From Flavobacterium poyangense (GTDB lineage Bacteria > Bacteroidota > Bacteroidia > Flavobacteriales > Flavobacteriaceae): 64,000 nt of DNA. The stretch covers positions 1 to 64,000 of the forward strand of contig NZ_JAALLN010000009.1 in NCBI RefSeq assembly GCF_011751075.1. The letters are read 5' to 3'. The notes under the pieces were generated by a model. The model saw only the letters and a list, made by a program, of their open reading frames with translations, was not told the origin of the DNA and did not search any database. Numbering within the stretch: the first letter of the stretch is position 1; every line of letters begins with the position of its first letter. Positions 33,122-41,993 of the stretch are shown here, piece by piece. A program made the position numbers and the translations under genes.

Positions 33122-34999
33122 GTGATAAAATTTAAAACTTACATTGAGCAGCTTGATATTTCAGATATTTTTAAAAGCCAAATTTTAGATTATAAATTCA
33201 TAAATAATAATCCTCTTTATTATCAAAACTATCCCTCACTTTTTGCGGATGCTTTTACTGTAGATCAATCGCAACTCGATTTACTTGATATTGCAGGTTA
33301 TTTATATTATCAGGCAACGATACTTACAGATTGTTTAATTGATGAAAAGAAAGTAGAAGTTTTTTCTTTAATGTCTGTTTGTCAGGAAGAAAGCGTGAAG
33401 ATATTAATACATATTTTTGGGATAGATCATGTTTTTTGGAAATTATGGAATTCCAGAAAAATGGAATATTTCGAAGCCGTTTATCTGGAAAAAGAATTAT
33501 TTAAGAAAGAAGTTGTAGCCATAGAGGAATATGAAGCTCTGTCAGATAAAAAGTCTGCGTTTGGAAAAGTTGCTATAGATTGTTTGTATAGTCTTGACGA
33601 TTATAGCGGAAGTTTATGTCGGGACTTACATCTTTCACATAAATATTTTTCTGTTGCATTTCAATTAAGTGATGACGTAAAAGATTTGAAAGAAGATTTG
33701 GTAAATGGGCAGTTTAACTGGGCGATACATCTTCTTAAAAAAGAAAGGATTTCTGAAAGTGATCCTATCCTGTTAGAAAAGTACTTATATATAAGAGGAA
33801 TTGCAAAGCAAATTTTTCAATTGGGAATTGAATATTGTGAGAAAGCATTAAAGGCAGTTAAAGACATAGATGTACCAAAATGGAAAGATATGGTGACAGA
33901 TACAAAAAAGACATTTGCTAAAGCAATTTTTGAATTTGACAATTATTTGGAAATCTTAAATACTGAAATGAGCTTGTCAAATAAAATTGTACTTATAAAC
34001 ACTATCGATCAGTGTATTACAAATGGGGTCGAATTTATAAAAACAAATCAAAAACAAAATGGCGCTTGGCATGATTATATCAATCAGGGAGGTATCAGTA
34101 CTGTTTGGTCTACAGCTTTTATCTTGTCTAAATTGTCGGAAGATACAGCTTTAAAGTTAATTTTTGAGTACGAGATATCAAGAGCGTTGTTCTTTTTGGA
34201 TGGAAATTCTGTAAATGGATTATGGGATTATAACACTAATTGGACTGAGGATGCCGATTCTACAAATTTTGTTTTTTTATCTTATTTATTTAATGAAAAA
34301 CCCATACCTGTAGAACTTTTAAAAAAATGGGAACAGCTATTCCAAAAAGAAGAGGGCGGATTTTCTACATATTCCGTACATACAAATATACTTGATGTAC
34401 TTAACTTGAGTGAGGTAACAGCTATTGAAGGATGGTTGTCAACCCATAATTGTGTTAGCGCAGTAAGTTTTTATTTTTTGGCAAATCAAAATCAAAGAGG
34501 AGATGCTTTTAGAAAAGTAAAATTGTATTTTGACAGAAAAATCAATGAAAACTTAAGTTCATATTGGTGGACAAGTGATATTTACACATATTACTACTTA
34601 GCCAAAGTTTATCATTTGTTAAACGATAACGATAAATGGACTTTTATTCGCAATAAAATAAAAGCAAAACAAAATGAAAATGGAAGCTTTTCTGATAAAT
34701 ACGGAGAAAATTTATTTTATACCGGCTTAGCCTTAGAGATTTTATTGTTAGGAGTAGGGGATAATGCTGCAAGTCCGGAGATAAAAAAAACAATTGAATA
34801 TCTTCTTAAAAATCAATATGAAGATGGTTCCTGGAAAGGATCCGATTCGTTGCAGTTACCGTATACAAATGATATAATTCCTGCAGATAAACATTTTCCG
34901 GTAGGAAATATAGGAATGAATGTTCGTGCAAATGAATTTGGCAGATTATTCACTACATCGACAATTTTAAAATCATTATCAAAATATGCACACAGATAG
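33122..34999 (+). CDS. Fusion of isoprenyl-diphosphate-synthase-like and class II terpene-cyclase-like domains
   Basis: A 625 aa protein from the GTG at 33122. A TTG at 33083 is also in frame but lies inside the terminator hairpin. The N-terminal half resembles an all-helical isoprenyl diphosphate synthase. The first Asp-rich motif is degenerate (DCLID, residues 70-74), while the second is intact (QLSDDVKD, Asp184/185/188). The C-terminal half resembles squalene-hopene and diterpene class II cyclases. It has QxxxGxW-type repeats (QKQNGAW, QNENGSF, QYEDGSW) and the acid motif DADST (377-381), close to DxDDT with the last Asp replaced by Ser. The next gene overlaps by 14 bp. No signal peptide is seen, so it is probably cytoplasmic. 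A peptide prenyltransferase/cyclase role is inferred from context. Confidence 0.68.
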   Translation: MIKFKTYIEQLDISDIFKSQILDYKFINNNPLYYQNYPSLFADAFTVDQSQLDLLDIAGYLYYQATILTDCLIDEKKVEVFSLMSVCQEESVKILIHIFGIDHVFWKLWNSRKMEYFEAVYLEKELFKKEVVAIEEYEALSDKKSAFGKVAIDCLYSLDDYSGSLCRDLHLSHKYFSVAFQLSDDVKDLKEDLVNGQFNWAIHLLKKERISESDPILLEKYLYIRGIAKQIFQLGIEYCEKALKAVKDIDVPKWKDMVTDTKKTFAKAIFEFDNYLEILNTEMSLSNKIVLINTIDQCITNGVEFIKTNQKQNGAWHDYINQGGISTVWSTAFILSKLSEDTALKLIFEYEISRALFFLDGNSVNGLWDYNTNWTEDADSTNFVFLSYLFNEKPIPVELLKKWEQLFQKEEGGFSTYSVHTNILDVLNLSEVTAIEGWLSTHNCVSAVSFYFLANQNQRGDAFRKVKLYFDRKINENLSSYWWTSDIYTYYYLAKVYHLLNDNDKWTFIRNKIKAKQNENGSFSDKYGENLFYTGLALEILLLGVGDNAASPEIKKTIEYLLKNQYEDGSWKGSDSLQLPYTNDIIPADKHFPVGNIGMNVRANEFGRLFTTSTILKSLSKYAHR

Positions 35000-36197
35000 A
35001 ATCCCTGTTCTTTCTAAGGATATTATCATCAATGGGTTCAATAAAAATGATTTTTTTATTCATCAGGTTGTTTATGATCACAGAATAAAAATTTCGGGTC
35101 AGTTTTATAATTTTATAAAATTAATTGATAATAAGAAAAAATTGCATGTTATAGTTTCAGAATACAATGTGAAATATAATACTTCAATTACGATTGATTT
35201 TGCATATGATTTTTTATATAATAAATTGGCAAAATTTGGAATTATTGAAAGTGATATTGCAGTTGTACAACAAAATCCGAAACCTAATTATTTAAAATTA
35301 AGTTTTGTTTTACTTAATGAAAAAGGGGTTTCTGTATTTACTGATTCTTTGCAAATGTTTTTCCAGCGAGAAGTTTTAAATACTATTATAGGTATATTTT
35401 TTTTAGCGGTAGGGGTCTGTTTTTATTTATTTGACAGCCAAATATTTCATGTCGGTATTTCTAAATCAGAGTGGTTTCTCTATTTTGTATTGAGTTTTAT
35501 TGGGGTTATTTTTCATGAGTTGGGACATGCTTCTGCTGCACATTATTATGGTGCGAAACATGGCGGTATAGGTGCTGGCTTCTACTTGTTTATGCCGGTG
35601 TTTTTTTCTGACGTTACGGATATTTGGAAATTATCAGTAAGACAAAGAATTGTCGTAAATATAGCCGGAATATATTTTGAACTTATATATGCTGTTTTTT
35701 TATTCCTAATTGGTTTATTGACGAATTATGAGCATCTGGTCACTTTTTTCTTTATTTTCTCAATTTCATCATTTCGTAATTTAAATCCCTTTGCAAGAAG
35801 TGATGGATATTGGATTTTATCCGATACGATGGAAATACCGAATTTAATGGCTCAGGCACTATTAAAAATAAAACAGTTTCTTAGGTTTAAAAATAATAAT
35901 TGGGGAATAAAAGATTATTTTCTACTAGTTTACGGGTTACTTAATTATACCCTGATACTGTTTTTCTTTTATTTTTTGGTTGTAGAAAATCCGGATTCAA
36001 TTTTATATTTTCCCTATAATGTAGTGAAATTTATTCAGAATTTGTTTGCTGACAGTGGCACTTTTTCAATTACAGATTTTGCTAAATTATTGATGCCAAT
36101 GTTCTTTTTTTACTTAGTAATCGGTTTAGTAAAAAAAATAGTCACTATGTTGTTTTTCAAAATTAAAGAGAGACTCCATACTTCTGTGAAAGATTAA
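34986..36197 (+). CDS. PqqD-like domain fused to M50-type membrane metalloprotease
   Basis: A 403 aa protein. Residues 1-92 resemble PqqD, a RiPP recognition element: ISGQFYNFIKLIDNKKKLHVIV followed by FAYDFLYNKLAKFGIIESD. A membrane part follows, with helices near 131-148, 163-176, 223-244, 250-264, 313-330 and 364-380. It contains the zinc motif HELGH (177-181) and the third-ligand segment NPFARSDGYWILSD (267-280), as in site-2-protease-like members of RiPP and bacteriocin loci. The start overlaps the synthase-cyclase end by 14 bp, implying translational coupling. It probably binds the leader and cleaves or exports the product. Confidence 0.8.
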   Translation: MHTDRIPVLSKDIIINGFNKNDFFIHQVVYDHRIKISGQFYNFIKLIDNKKKLHVIVSEYNVKYNTSITIDFAYDFLYNKLAKFGIIESDIAVVQQNPKPNYLKLSFVLLNEKGVSVFTDSLQMFFQREVLNTIIGIFFLAVGVCFYLFDSQIFHVGISKSEWFLYFVLSFIGVIFHELGHASAAHYYGAKHGGIGAGFYLFMPVFFSDVTDIWKLSVRQRIVVNIAGIYFELIYAVFLFLIGLLTNYEHLVTFFFIFSISSFRNLNPFARSDGYWILSDTMEIPNLMAQALLKIKQFLRFKNNNWGIKDYFLLVYGLLNYTLILFFFYFLVVENPDSILYFPYNVVKFIQNLFADSGTFSITDFAKLLMPMFFFYLVIGLVKKIVTMLFFKIKERLHTSVKD

Positions 36198-36380
36198 GAA
36201 GGGGGGAGAAAGGTTCAAAGTGGCAAAGGTTCAAAGGTTCAAAGGGTTGGTGTCGTTTGATTTGGAATAATTTAAATTGAAAAATATAAAAGGGATGAAA
36301 TTTTAAACTTCATCCCTTTTTTGTGTCTTAACTTAAAGTGTAAAACCTCTGAATTTTTGCTACTTTGAGCCTCTGCACCT
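36198..36380. repeat. Inverted GGTTCAAA/TTTGAGCC heptamers flanking a terminator
   Basis: AAGGTTCAAAG-type heptamers at about 36208-36247 face CTACTTTGAGCCTCTGC-type sequence at about 36358-36380, with the terminator 36288-36320 between them. This is the same design as the other foldback arrays in the window. Confidence 0.6.
36288..36322. terminator. Bidirectional terminator between the M50 gene and the M28 peptidase gene
   Basis: AAAAGGGATGAA (36288-36299) pairs perfectly with TTCATCCCTTTT (36309-36320). It is flanked by A and T runs and lies between convergent genes. Confidence 0.85.
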
Positions 36381-37403
36381 TTATTTAATCGGTTTATCAA
36401 CCACAGGTCTGTGCTCTCTATTCGCTAAATCCCAGGCAACAACAAATGCCAGTTGTGTTCTTTTGGTCAAAGCATCGTATTCGATTTTTTCAGGTTCATC
36501 GCCTTTGCCGTGGTAATCTTCGTGAACTCCATTAAAGAAGAATACGGAAGGAACACCATATTTAGCAAAGTTATAGTGGTCAGAACGCTCGTAAAAATGA
36601 TTTGGATCTTTTGGGTCGTTAAATTTAAAATCCAAGTCTACCTTTGTGTATTTTTCGTTTTGACTTACCACCGCATTGTGCAAATCTGTCGATAAACGAT
36701 CGGCTCCAATTACGTAAACATAATTGTTGGATTGTGCGTGTTCTATATCACGACGACCAATCATATCAATATTGATGTCAGCAACTGTATTGGCAAGTGG
36801 GAATAACGGATTTTCAGAATAGTAGCGTGAACCGTGTAAACCGTGTTCTTCCCCTGTAACATGCAGGAATAAAATAGAACGTTTTGGTCCGTGTCCTTCT
36901 TTTTTCGCTTTTGCAAAGGCTTTTGCAATCTCGATAAGGGCAACAGTTCCCGATCCGTCGTCATCGGCACCGTTGTAAACATCTCCGTTTTTGATTCCAA
37001 CGTGGTCATAATGCGCTGAGATTACTAATACTTCGTCCGGTTTTTCTGAGCCCTCAATGTAAGCCCAGATATTTTCAGAATCAGGTAAGTTTTCGTTGCG
37101 TCTCGCATTTAAGAATGCTGCCGGAACGGGTTGGTAGAAATCACTTGCTCCTTTAGGAAACGAAACTCCGATTTTTTTGTATTGTTCAATCATGTAAAGA
37201 CCGGCTTTTTTCTGTCCTTTTGAACCCGTCTCACGGCCTTCCATTTCATCGGAGGCTACCGTATACAACATCGTTTTTAAATCTTTTTCGGTGATAACCT
37301 TGATGTACTTCGTTGGATCTGAATTGTCTTTAGAGGCAACAGAATGCGCATTTTTACAAGAAAATGCTGAAGCAATTAATAATAAGAGAACAATTTTTTT
37401 CAT
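36381..37403 (-). CDS. M28 family zinc aminopeptidase, lipoprotein
   Basis: A 340 aa peptidase starting at the ATG 37401-37403. A lipoprotein signal (MKKIVLLLLIASAFSC) would be lipidated at the Cys. The longer frame from 37442 adds 13 residues before the signal and is rejected. The co-catalytic zinc site is seen as SAHYDHVG, NGADDDGSG, TGEEHGLHGS, a later Asp in NIDMIGR, and His in NGVHEDYH. The protein should sit on the periplasmic or outer face and release N-terminal amino acids from peptides. It is convergent with the RiPP-like locus and separated from it by a bidirectional terminator. Confidence 0.9.
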   Translation of the reverse strand: MKKIVLLLLIASAFSCKNAHSVASKDNSDPTKYIKVITEKDLKTMLYTVASDEMEGRETGSKGQKKAGLYMIEQYKKIGVSFPKGASDFYQPVPAAFLNARRNENLPDSENIWAYIEGSEKPDEVLVISAHYDHVGIKNGDVYNGADDDGSGTVALIEIAKAFAKAKKEGHGPKRSILFLHVTGEEHGLHGSRYYSENPLFPLANTVADINIDMIGRRDIEHAQSNNYVYVIGADRLSTDLHNAVVSQNEKYTKVDLDFKFNDPKDPNHFYERSDHYNFAKYGVPSVFFFNGVHEDYHGKGDEPEKIEYDALTKRTQLAFVVAWDLANREHRPVVDKPIK

Positions 37404-37410
37404 TTTTGGT

Positions 37411-38388
37411 TTAGTGTAAATTGATAAATATGTAAAAAACATAGAATAGAAGTAAAAATAGAATAAAAATAAAGTTTATGATAGATAAGAATACACTTTT
37501 AACAAATGAGACGATTCTGGATTCTCCATAAAAACGATGGTGTGCCGGAAAGAAATAATAAAACATCCAAACAGTACCAATAAAACTTGTAATATCTGAT
37601 ACGTAACTTAGCGGACTATCTGACCCCAGCAAACCAATTGACCTTTCTATAATAAATAAAATCAGAAAGATCAGCAGGAGAAAAGAAAAGTAATGTAAAG
37701 TAAAGATGCCGTGATCAAAATAGTACCATTTCTTTTTGTTGTGAAAAAGCCATAAGAAAAAGGCAAAGAACGGCATGATGATGAACAGAATTTTGGGAAT
37801 GTTGTGAAAAAACGATTCTATAAACTTGTCAATAATCTCTTTTTTGGTATAGTGGCTCGTAGTGGCATACACTTTTTCGTAAGCCCAGTACTCAAAATCA
37901 GTAAGTTTTTCTCCCTCTTTTCCATATTTTTGAATGGAGTCCATTTCCTTGACAGGCCTTAAGTTGAAATACTTGCTGGAAATTTTCATTTTTTCCAGTT
38001 TATCTTTTTGATTTGTTTTGGCCATTTCGGCGGAAATCACTTCTTCACTTTTATTGATTCCTTCGCTGACTTTGCTTGGAAATAAGGCAATTAAAAGAAA
38101 AGTAATAAAACTGATAAAAATATATAAACGAACAGGAGCAAGATAGGACAGTCTTTTTCCTGAAAGATATTCTTTGGTTAAGGTTGCAGGTTTAAAGAGC
38201 AAGTTGCGGATTGTTTTCCAAAAAGCGTTTTCATAATGCGTTAAATCTTCAAAAAAATGAATGAATAGGTGGTGAAATGTTTTTCGGGTATCACTGTTCT
38301 CCTGCCCGCAATTAGGACAAAATTTTTGTTCTACAACGTGTCTGCAATTTAGGCAGGTTTTGTCTTTTCTAATGGTGTTTTTTGACAT
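37411..38388 (-). CDS. DUF3667 family membrane protein with zinc ribbon
   Basis: A 325 aa protein. The N terminus has a zinc-ribbon with Cys12/Cys15 and Cys24/Cys27 (CLNC and CPNC). The DUF3667 segment FEDLTHYENAFWKTIRNLLFKPATLTKEYLSGKRLSYLAPVRLYIF follows, after which come about five hydrophobic helices. Function is unknown. The family is widespread in Bacteroidota. The stop codon lies 7 bp before the start of the M28 gene, so the two are likely in one transcript. Confidence 0.85.
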   Translation of the reverse strand: MSKNTIRKDKTCLNCRHVVEQKFCPNCGQENSDTRKTFHHLFIHFFEDLTHYENAFWKTIRNLLFKPATLTKEYLSGKRLSYLAPVRLYIFISFITFLLIALFPSKVSEGINKSEEVISAEMAKTNQKDKLEKMKISSKYFNLRPVKEMDSIQKYGKEGEKLTDFEYWAYEKVYATTSHYTKKEIIDKFIESFFHNIPKILFIIMPFFAFFLWLFHNKKKWYYFDHGIFTLHYFSFLLLIFLILFIIERSIGLLGSDSPLSYVSDITSFIGTVWMFYYFFPAHHRFYGESRIVSFVKSVFLSIINFIFILFLLLFYVFYIFINLH

Positions 38389-38443
38389 TGGTTATTTTGA
38401 ATGATTTGGTTTTGTTGGTATTGAAATTAGTGTTTAGTATGTT

Positions 38444-38512
38444 TCAGGTTTCAAGTTTCAAGTTTTACTTTTAACATTTCACATTTCACATTTCACTTCT
38501 CACAATACCTGT
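38444..38512. repeat. Heptamer repeats TTTCAAG / ATTTCAC
   Basis: Tandem GTTTCAA units followed by CATTTCA units, about ten heptamers in all, between the dienelactone hydrolase and DUF3667 genes. Confidence 0.6.
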
Positions 38513-38518
38513 TATTTA

Positions 38519-39292
38519 TTATTTTTTTAAAACGTCATCAAGAAAAAGTTGCAAGTGTGCGAAAGCTCTTTTTGTAGCGATCGGATTGTAAGCTGCTCCT
38601 TTTGAATTGTCATTTCCGGCTTCAGGATTTGTAAATGCATGAACCGCATTTGCATAGTAAATCATTTGCCAATCAGCTTTAGCATCGCGCATTTCTTGTT
38701 GGAAAGTGGCTATTTCTTCAGCAGATACATACGGGTCATCTCCACCGTGGCAAATTAAAACTTTAGCTGTGGTTGGTTCAGTAGGCCTTGCAGGATCTTT
38801 GCTTAAACCTCCGTGAAAAGAAGCAACCCCTTTAACGTTCAGATGTCCGCGGACTATTTCAAGAACCCCGCTTCCTCCAAAACAATAGCCAATTGCAACA
38901 ATATTATCGGCCTTTGCACCGGATTTTACTAATTCTTGTAGAGCCAGATTGATTCTTTTTTGATATTCCGCATAGTTGGTTTTGTAATGCCCTGCTATTT
39001 TCGAGGCTTCAGTAGTGTTTTTTGGATAATTTCCTTCGCCGTAAATATCCGCTATAAAAACATGATATCCTAATTTGGATAAATTTTCTGCAATTCCTTT
39101 TGAAGCAGTATCAATTCCGAGCCATGCGGGCAAAAGCAAAATTCCGGGATTGTTTGGACTTTTTTTAGCCGATTTTATAAATAGACCATTTAGTGTCTGA
39201 TTGTTGTCAGCATATTTTACAGGTTTTAACTGAGCGATTATGCTGCTGGAAAATAGGATAGTAGCAAAAAGCAGGAAGGTGTGGTTTTTCAT
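38519..39292 (-). CDS. Secreted dienelactone hydrolase family protein
   Basis: A 257 aa alpha/beta hydrolase with a signal peptide (residues 1-20, cleaved near IIAQ). The nucleophile elbow is GYCFGG with Cys137. The acid is in CHGGDDPYVS and the His in NAVHAFTNP. A Cys nucleophile is characteristic of dienelactone hydrolases, but export argues against a role in aromatic degradation; many such proteins hydrolyse other esters. It has an unusually clear promoter (39333-39362) and appears to be monocistronic. Confidence 0.87.
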   Translation of the reverse strand: MKNHTFLLFATILFSSSIIAQLKPVKYADNNQTLNGLFIKSAKKSPNNPGILLLPAWLGIDTASKGIAENLSKLGYHVFIADIYGEGNYPKNTTEASKIAGHYKTNYAEYQKRINLALQELVKSGAKADNIVAIGYCFGGSGVLEIVRGHLNVKGVASFHGGLSKDPARPTEPTTAKVLICHGGDDPYVSAEEIATFQQEMRDAKADWQMIYYANAVHAFTNPEAGNDNSKGAAYNPIATKRAFAHLQLFLDDVLKK

Positions 39293-39789
39293 GAATTTAC
39301 AATTTTTAACAAATATCAGAAATATTATGTTACAAAATTACCTCGGAAGATATTTCCTCCAAGGTTTGTTTTTAAGTTGCTACTTTAAAGATTTGAGTTG
39401 TGAGTTGTGAGTTGTGAGTTGTGAGTTGTGAGATGTGAGATGTGAGTTGTAAAATGTGAGATGTAAAAAGTGAGGGTGAGAAATTATCCGTTCTTTTGTA
39501 GAAACCAAATCTTAAAGAATAATTACTATACTTCAACAACAACTATAAATTCTATTATCTTCTATGTTTATCATGTAGCATTAAACAGCAAAACAAAACG
39601 CAACAAATTTCAGACTCACATCTCACAACTCACATCTCACAACCCACATTTTACATTCCATTATTAGCAACTAGAGTTAGGTTTAAAAAAAAATAATTAG
39701 TGAAAATTCGTGTAATTTGTGACTAACTATTTTTGCCATCTATTTCACGAATTTCCAAGAATTATTTTTAAGCCTTTAGCGGCTAAGAA
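39293..39789. repeat. Intergenic foldback of TGTGAGN heptamers and GTGAAAATTCGTG repeat
   Basis: Positions 39393-39475 hold about ten TGTGAGT/TGTGAGA heptamers. Positions 39614-39660 hold the reverse complement, leaving a unique 140-bp middle. Further on, AATAATTAGTGAAAATTCGTG (from 39692) and its imperfect complement (to about 39768) form another hairpin. The first also appears as a direct repeat near 55242. No gene is supported. Confidence 0.65.
39333..39362 (-). promoter_or_regulatory. Complete Bacteroidota-type promoter for the dienelactone hydrolase gene
   Basis: On the minus strand TTG (39360-39362), 19 bp spacer, then TAATTTTG (39333-39340). Both elements and the spacing match the TTG-N19-TAnnTTTG consensus; the ATG is 40 bp further on. 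Confidence 0.65.
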
Positions 39790-41991
39790 TTATTCCCCCG
39801 GGTGATAAGTTCGTTCTGCATTTTTTAAGACATCTTCTTTGTAGAAAGAAACCTCTTTAAATTTTCCTTTCTGATACATTTCTGACTGATCGGAAAAATG
39901 TTTTGAAGTTTCGTCGCCGCTATTGCCTCCGGCTAACAATGATTTTGCTTTTATTTTTGGGCCAAATTCTACAGCACAAACAAAACTGTTCCCATTATAG
40001 CCGTATCGTTTTTTGGAATTGTTTTGATAACTGCTTTTGAAAGCCGGCAAGCTTCCCCAGGTAGAAGGCCCGAATGCAATCGGTAAACTTGGTTTTGTAT
40101 CATCGTATTTTAAATCAATGGCTCCGCTGGTACGCTGAAAACGGTTGATTTCGCCCCATGTAACTTGCCAGGTTCCCCATTTGGTTTTTAGTTCCTGCAG
40201 AGTCGACAGCAATTGTGGAATCAGTTGCTTGACTGTAGCATTTTTAGCAAATTGTTTGGTGTTTTCTACCTGATCCATTTCGCCTTCGTCGATATAGGCT
40301 TTTTGGATAATTGGGTCCAGTTTGTATGCCCATTCAACTGCGAGGGCAGTGGCAACAGAATTTTCGGAAGCATAATAATCCCAATTTTTTAATAAAGTAA
40401 TCGGCTCAATTAAATCGGAATATTCCGGATCAGTAGGTTTTATGTTTTTTTCAAATACCGTAATCAAACTGGGAAGAAGGATTTCAAAAGCAGATAATTT
40501 ACTGTCATAACCATCGGAGATTACTTTATCCAGCGTGTATTTTTCGCCTTTGCTAAAAATTCGAACCGCATTGATGCCTCTAAAATTTTCACCATCGGGG
40601 GCCATATAAGGCAAATAGTTTTCTTTTTTCGGACTGTTTTCGGCTGCTGCAGTGTAAGGTGTTGAATTACAGTTTTGAATCCAACCGTTTGAAGGGTTGT
40701 ACAAATGAACCGTTTCGTTAACGTCATGTAAACCTTTCCATTGTGTAGCTGATGATGAGCCGTCTATCACTTTAGACCAGTTAAGTGCTTTGTCTCTAAC
40801 CGGAACAAAATTGCCGTGCCAATAGGCAATATTTCCTTTGTTATCAGCATAAACTGTGTTGTTGGATGTATTGGCTTTTAAATTCATTGCCTTTTTGTAA
40901 TCCTCAAAATTCTTGGATTTTGTTCTTACCCAACTTTGAATGAGACTGTTCATGGAGCGGTTCATTGATTTTAAACTAATCCATTTTCCATCACGTTTGG
41001 CCATGATCGGACCGTTATTAGTAAAATAGGTTTTGAATTTTTTAGCAATTAATTTCCCTTTTTCAGTGTAGTTTATTGTGATTTCTTTTTCAATTACCGG
41101 CAGTAGCTTATTATCAAATTCATAAAAAAGTTTTCCGTTTTTATTGGTGATTTTTTCTGCGTACATATCTGCTACATCTACATTAGATGAGGTGTGCATC
41201 CAACCGCAATTTTCGTTGAAACCCTGGTAAACAAAAAATTGTCCCCAGGTTACTGCACCATACACATTGAGCCCCTCTTCACTAGTGACCTGAACTTCGG
41301 GTCTGAAATAGAAGGTAGTATGCGGATTGATATACAAAATTGAATTTCCGTCAGCCGTTTTAGAAGGGGCAAAAGCAAAACCATTTGAACCGGTTTGTAC
41401 ATTTTTCTCTCTTTCAACATAAGCTACTTTGTCATTGTTTCCGGAATAAAAAGCTTTAAGCTCTGCAGTTGAGAGATCAGCAGTGCTGATGGCTCCAATA
41501 CTGCCATCTGTCCATAAAAGCGGATACCAGGGCTCAAAATGCGTTAAAAGGGCAGGTTTAACCTCAGGGTGTTTGTGCAAATAAAAATTGATGGCGTCGG
41601 CATAACTATTCAGCAATTTTTTAAGCCAAAGTGGTGCCTTTTTATAATCTGATTTTGCGTCTTCAGCATCAATTAAAAGGCGAATTTCTAAATCATTGTA
41701 TAAAACAGATTGCCCTTTAATTTCAGAAAGACGACCCAGTTTTTCAATATAATTCATTTCGATTCTTTTAAAATCGTCCTCACATTGTGCATAAAGTAAA
41801 CCAAAAACGGCATCGGCATCTGTTTTTCCATAAATATGGGGAATTCCCCAATTGTCTCTGATAATGGTTACCTGTTGTGCCAGTTTTTCAAGACGATTGG
41901 CTTCTTTTGTATTGATTTTTTGTGCCAAAGCAGTAAAGGTTGTACAAGAAACCAAAACGATAAGTTTTATTTTATTAAGAGGCTGCAACAT
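39790..41991 (-). CDS. Penicillin acylase family (Ntn-hydrolase) protein, exported
   Basis: A 733 aa Ntn-hydrolase precursor. A signal peptide (about residues 1-23, TALAQ) is followed by the alpha region starting VTIIRDNWGIPHIYG. The autocatalytic site is GSNGFAFAP with the nucleophile Ser202 exposed after Gly201. A conserved QGFNENCGWMHTSSNVD and a late GNSGDETSKHFSDQSEMY region are typical. Family members cleave amide bonds in beta-lactams, acyl-homoserine lactones or N-acyl amino acids; the substrate here is undetermined. It starts 2 bp after the cyanophycinase gene, the last of the Lrp-led operon. Confidence 0.88.
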   Translation of the reverse strand: MLQPLNKIKLIVLVSCTTFTALAQKINTKEANRLEKLAQQVTIIRDNWGIPHIYGKTDADAVFGLLYAQCEDDFKRIEMNYIEKLGRLSEIKGQSVLYNDLEIRLLIDAEDAKSDYKKAPLWLKKLLNSYADAINFYLHKHPEVKPALLTHFEPWYPLLWTDGSIGAISTADLSTAELKAFYSGNNDKVAYVEREKNVQTGSNGFAFAPSKTADGNSILYINPHTTFYFRPEVQVTSEEGLNVYGAVTWGQFFVYQGFNENCGWMHTSSNVDVADMYAEKITNKNGKLFYEFDNKLLPVIEKEITINYTEKGKLIAKKFKTYFTNNGPIMAKRDGKWISLKSMNRSMNSLIQSWVRTKSKNFEDYKKAMNLKANTSNNTVYADNKGNIAYWHGNFVPVRDKALNWSKVIDGSSSATQWKGLHDVNETVHLYNPSNGWIQNCNSTPYTAAAENSPKKENYLPYMAPDGENFRGINAVRIFSKGEKYTLDKVISDGYDSKLSAFEILLPSLITVFEKNIKPTDPEYSDLIEPITLLKNWDYYASENSVATALAVEWAYKLDPIIQKAYIDEGEMDQVENTKQFAKNATVKQLIPQLLSTLQELKTKWGTWQVTWGEINRFQRTSGAIDLKYDDTKPSLPIAFGPSTWGSLPAFKSSYQNNSKKRYGYNGNSFVCAVEFGPKIKAKSLLAGGNSGDETSKHFSDQSEMYQKGKFKEVSFYKEDVLKNAERTYHPGE

Positions 41992-41993
41992 AA

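Noticed and set aside
37404..37442. 13-residue N-terminal extension of the M28 lipoprotein
   Set aside because: It would precede a canonical lipoprotein signal and run into the end of the DUF3667 gene.
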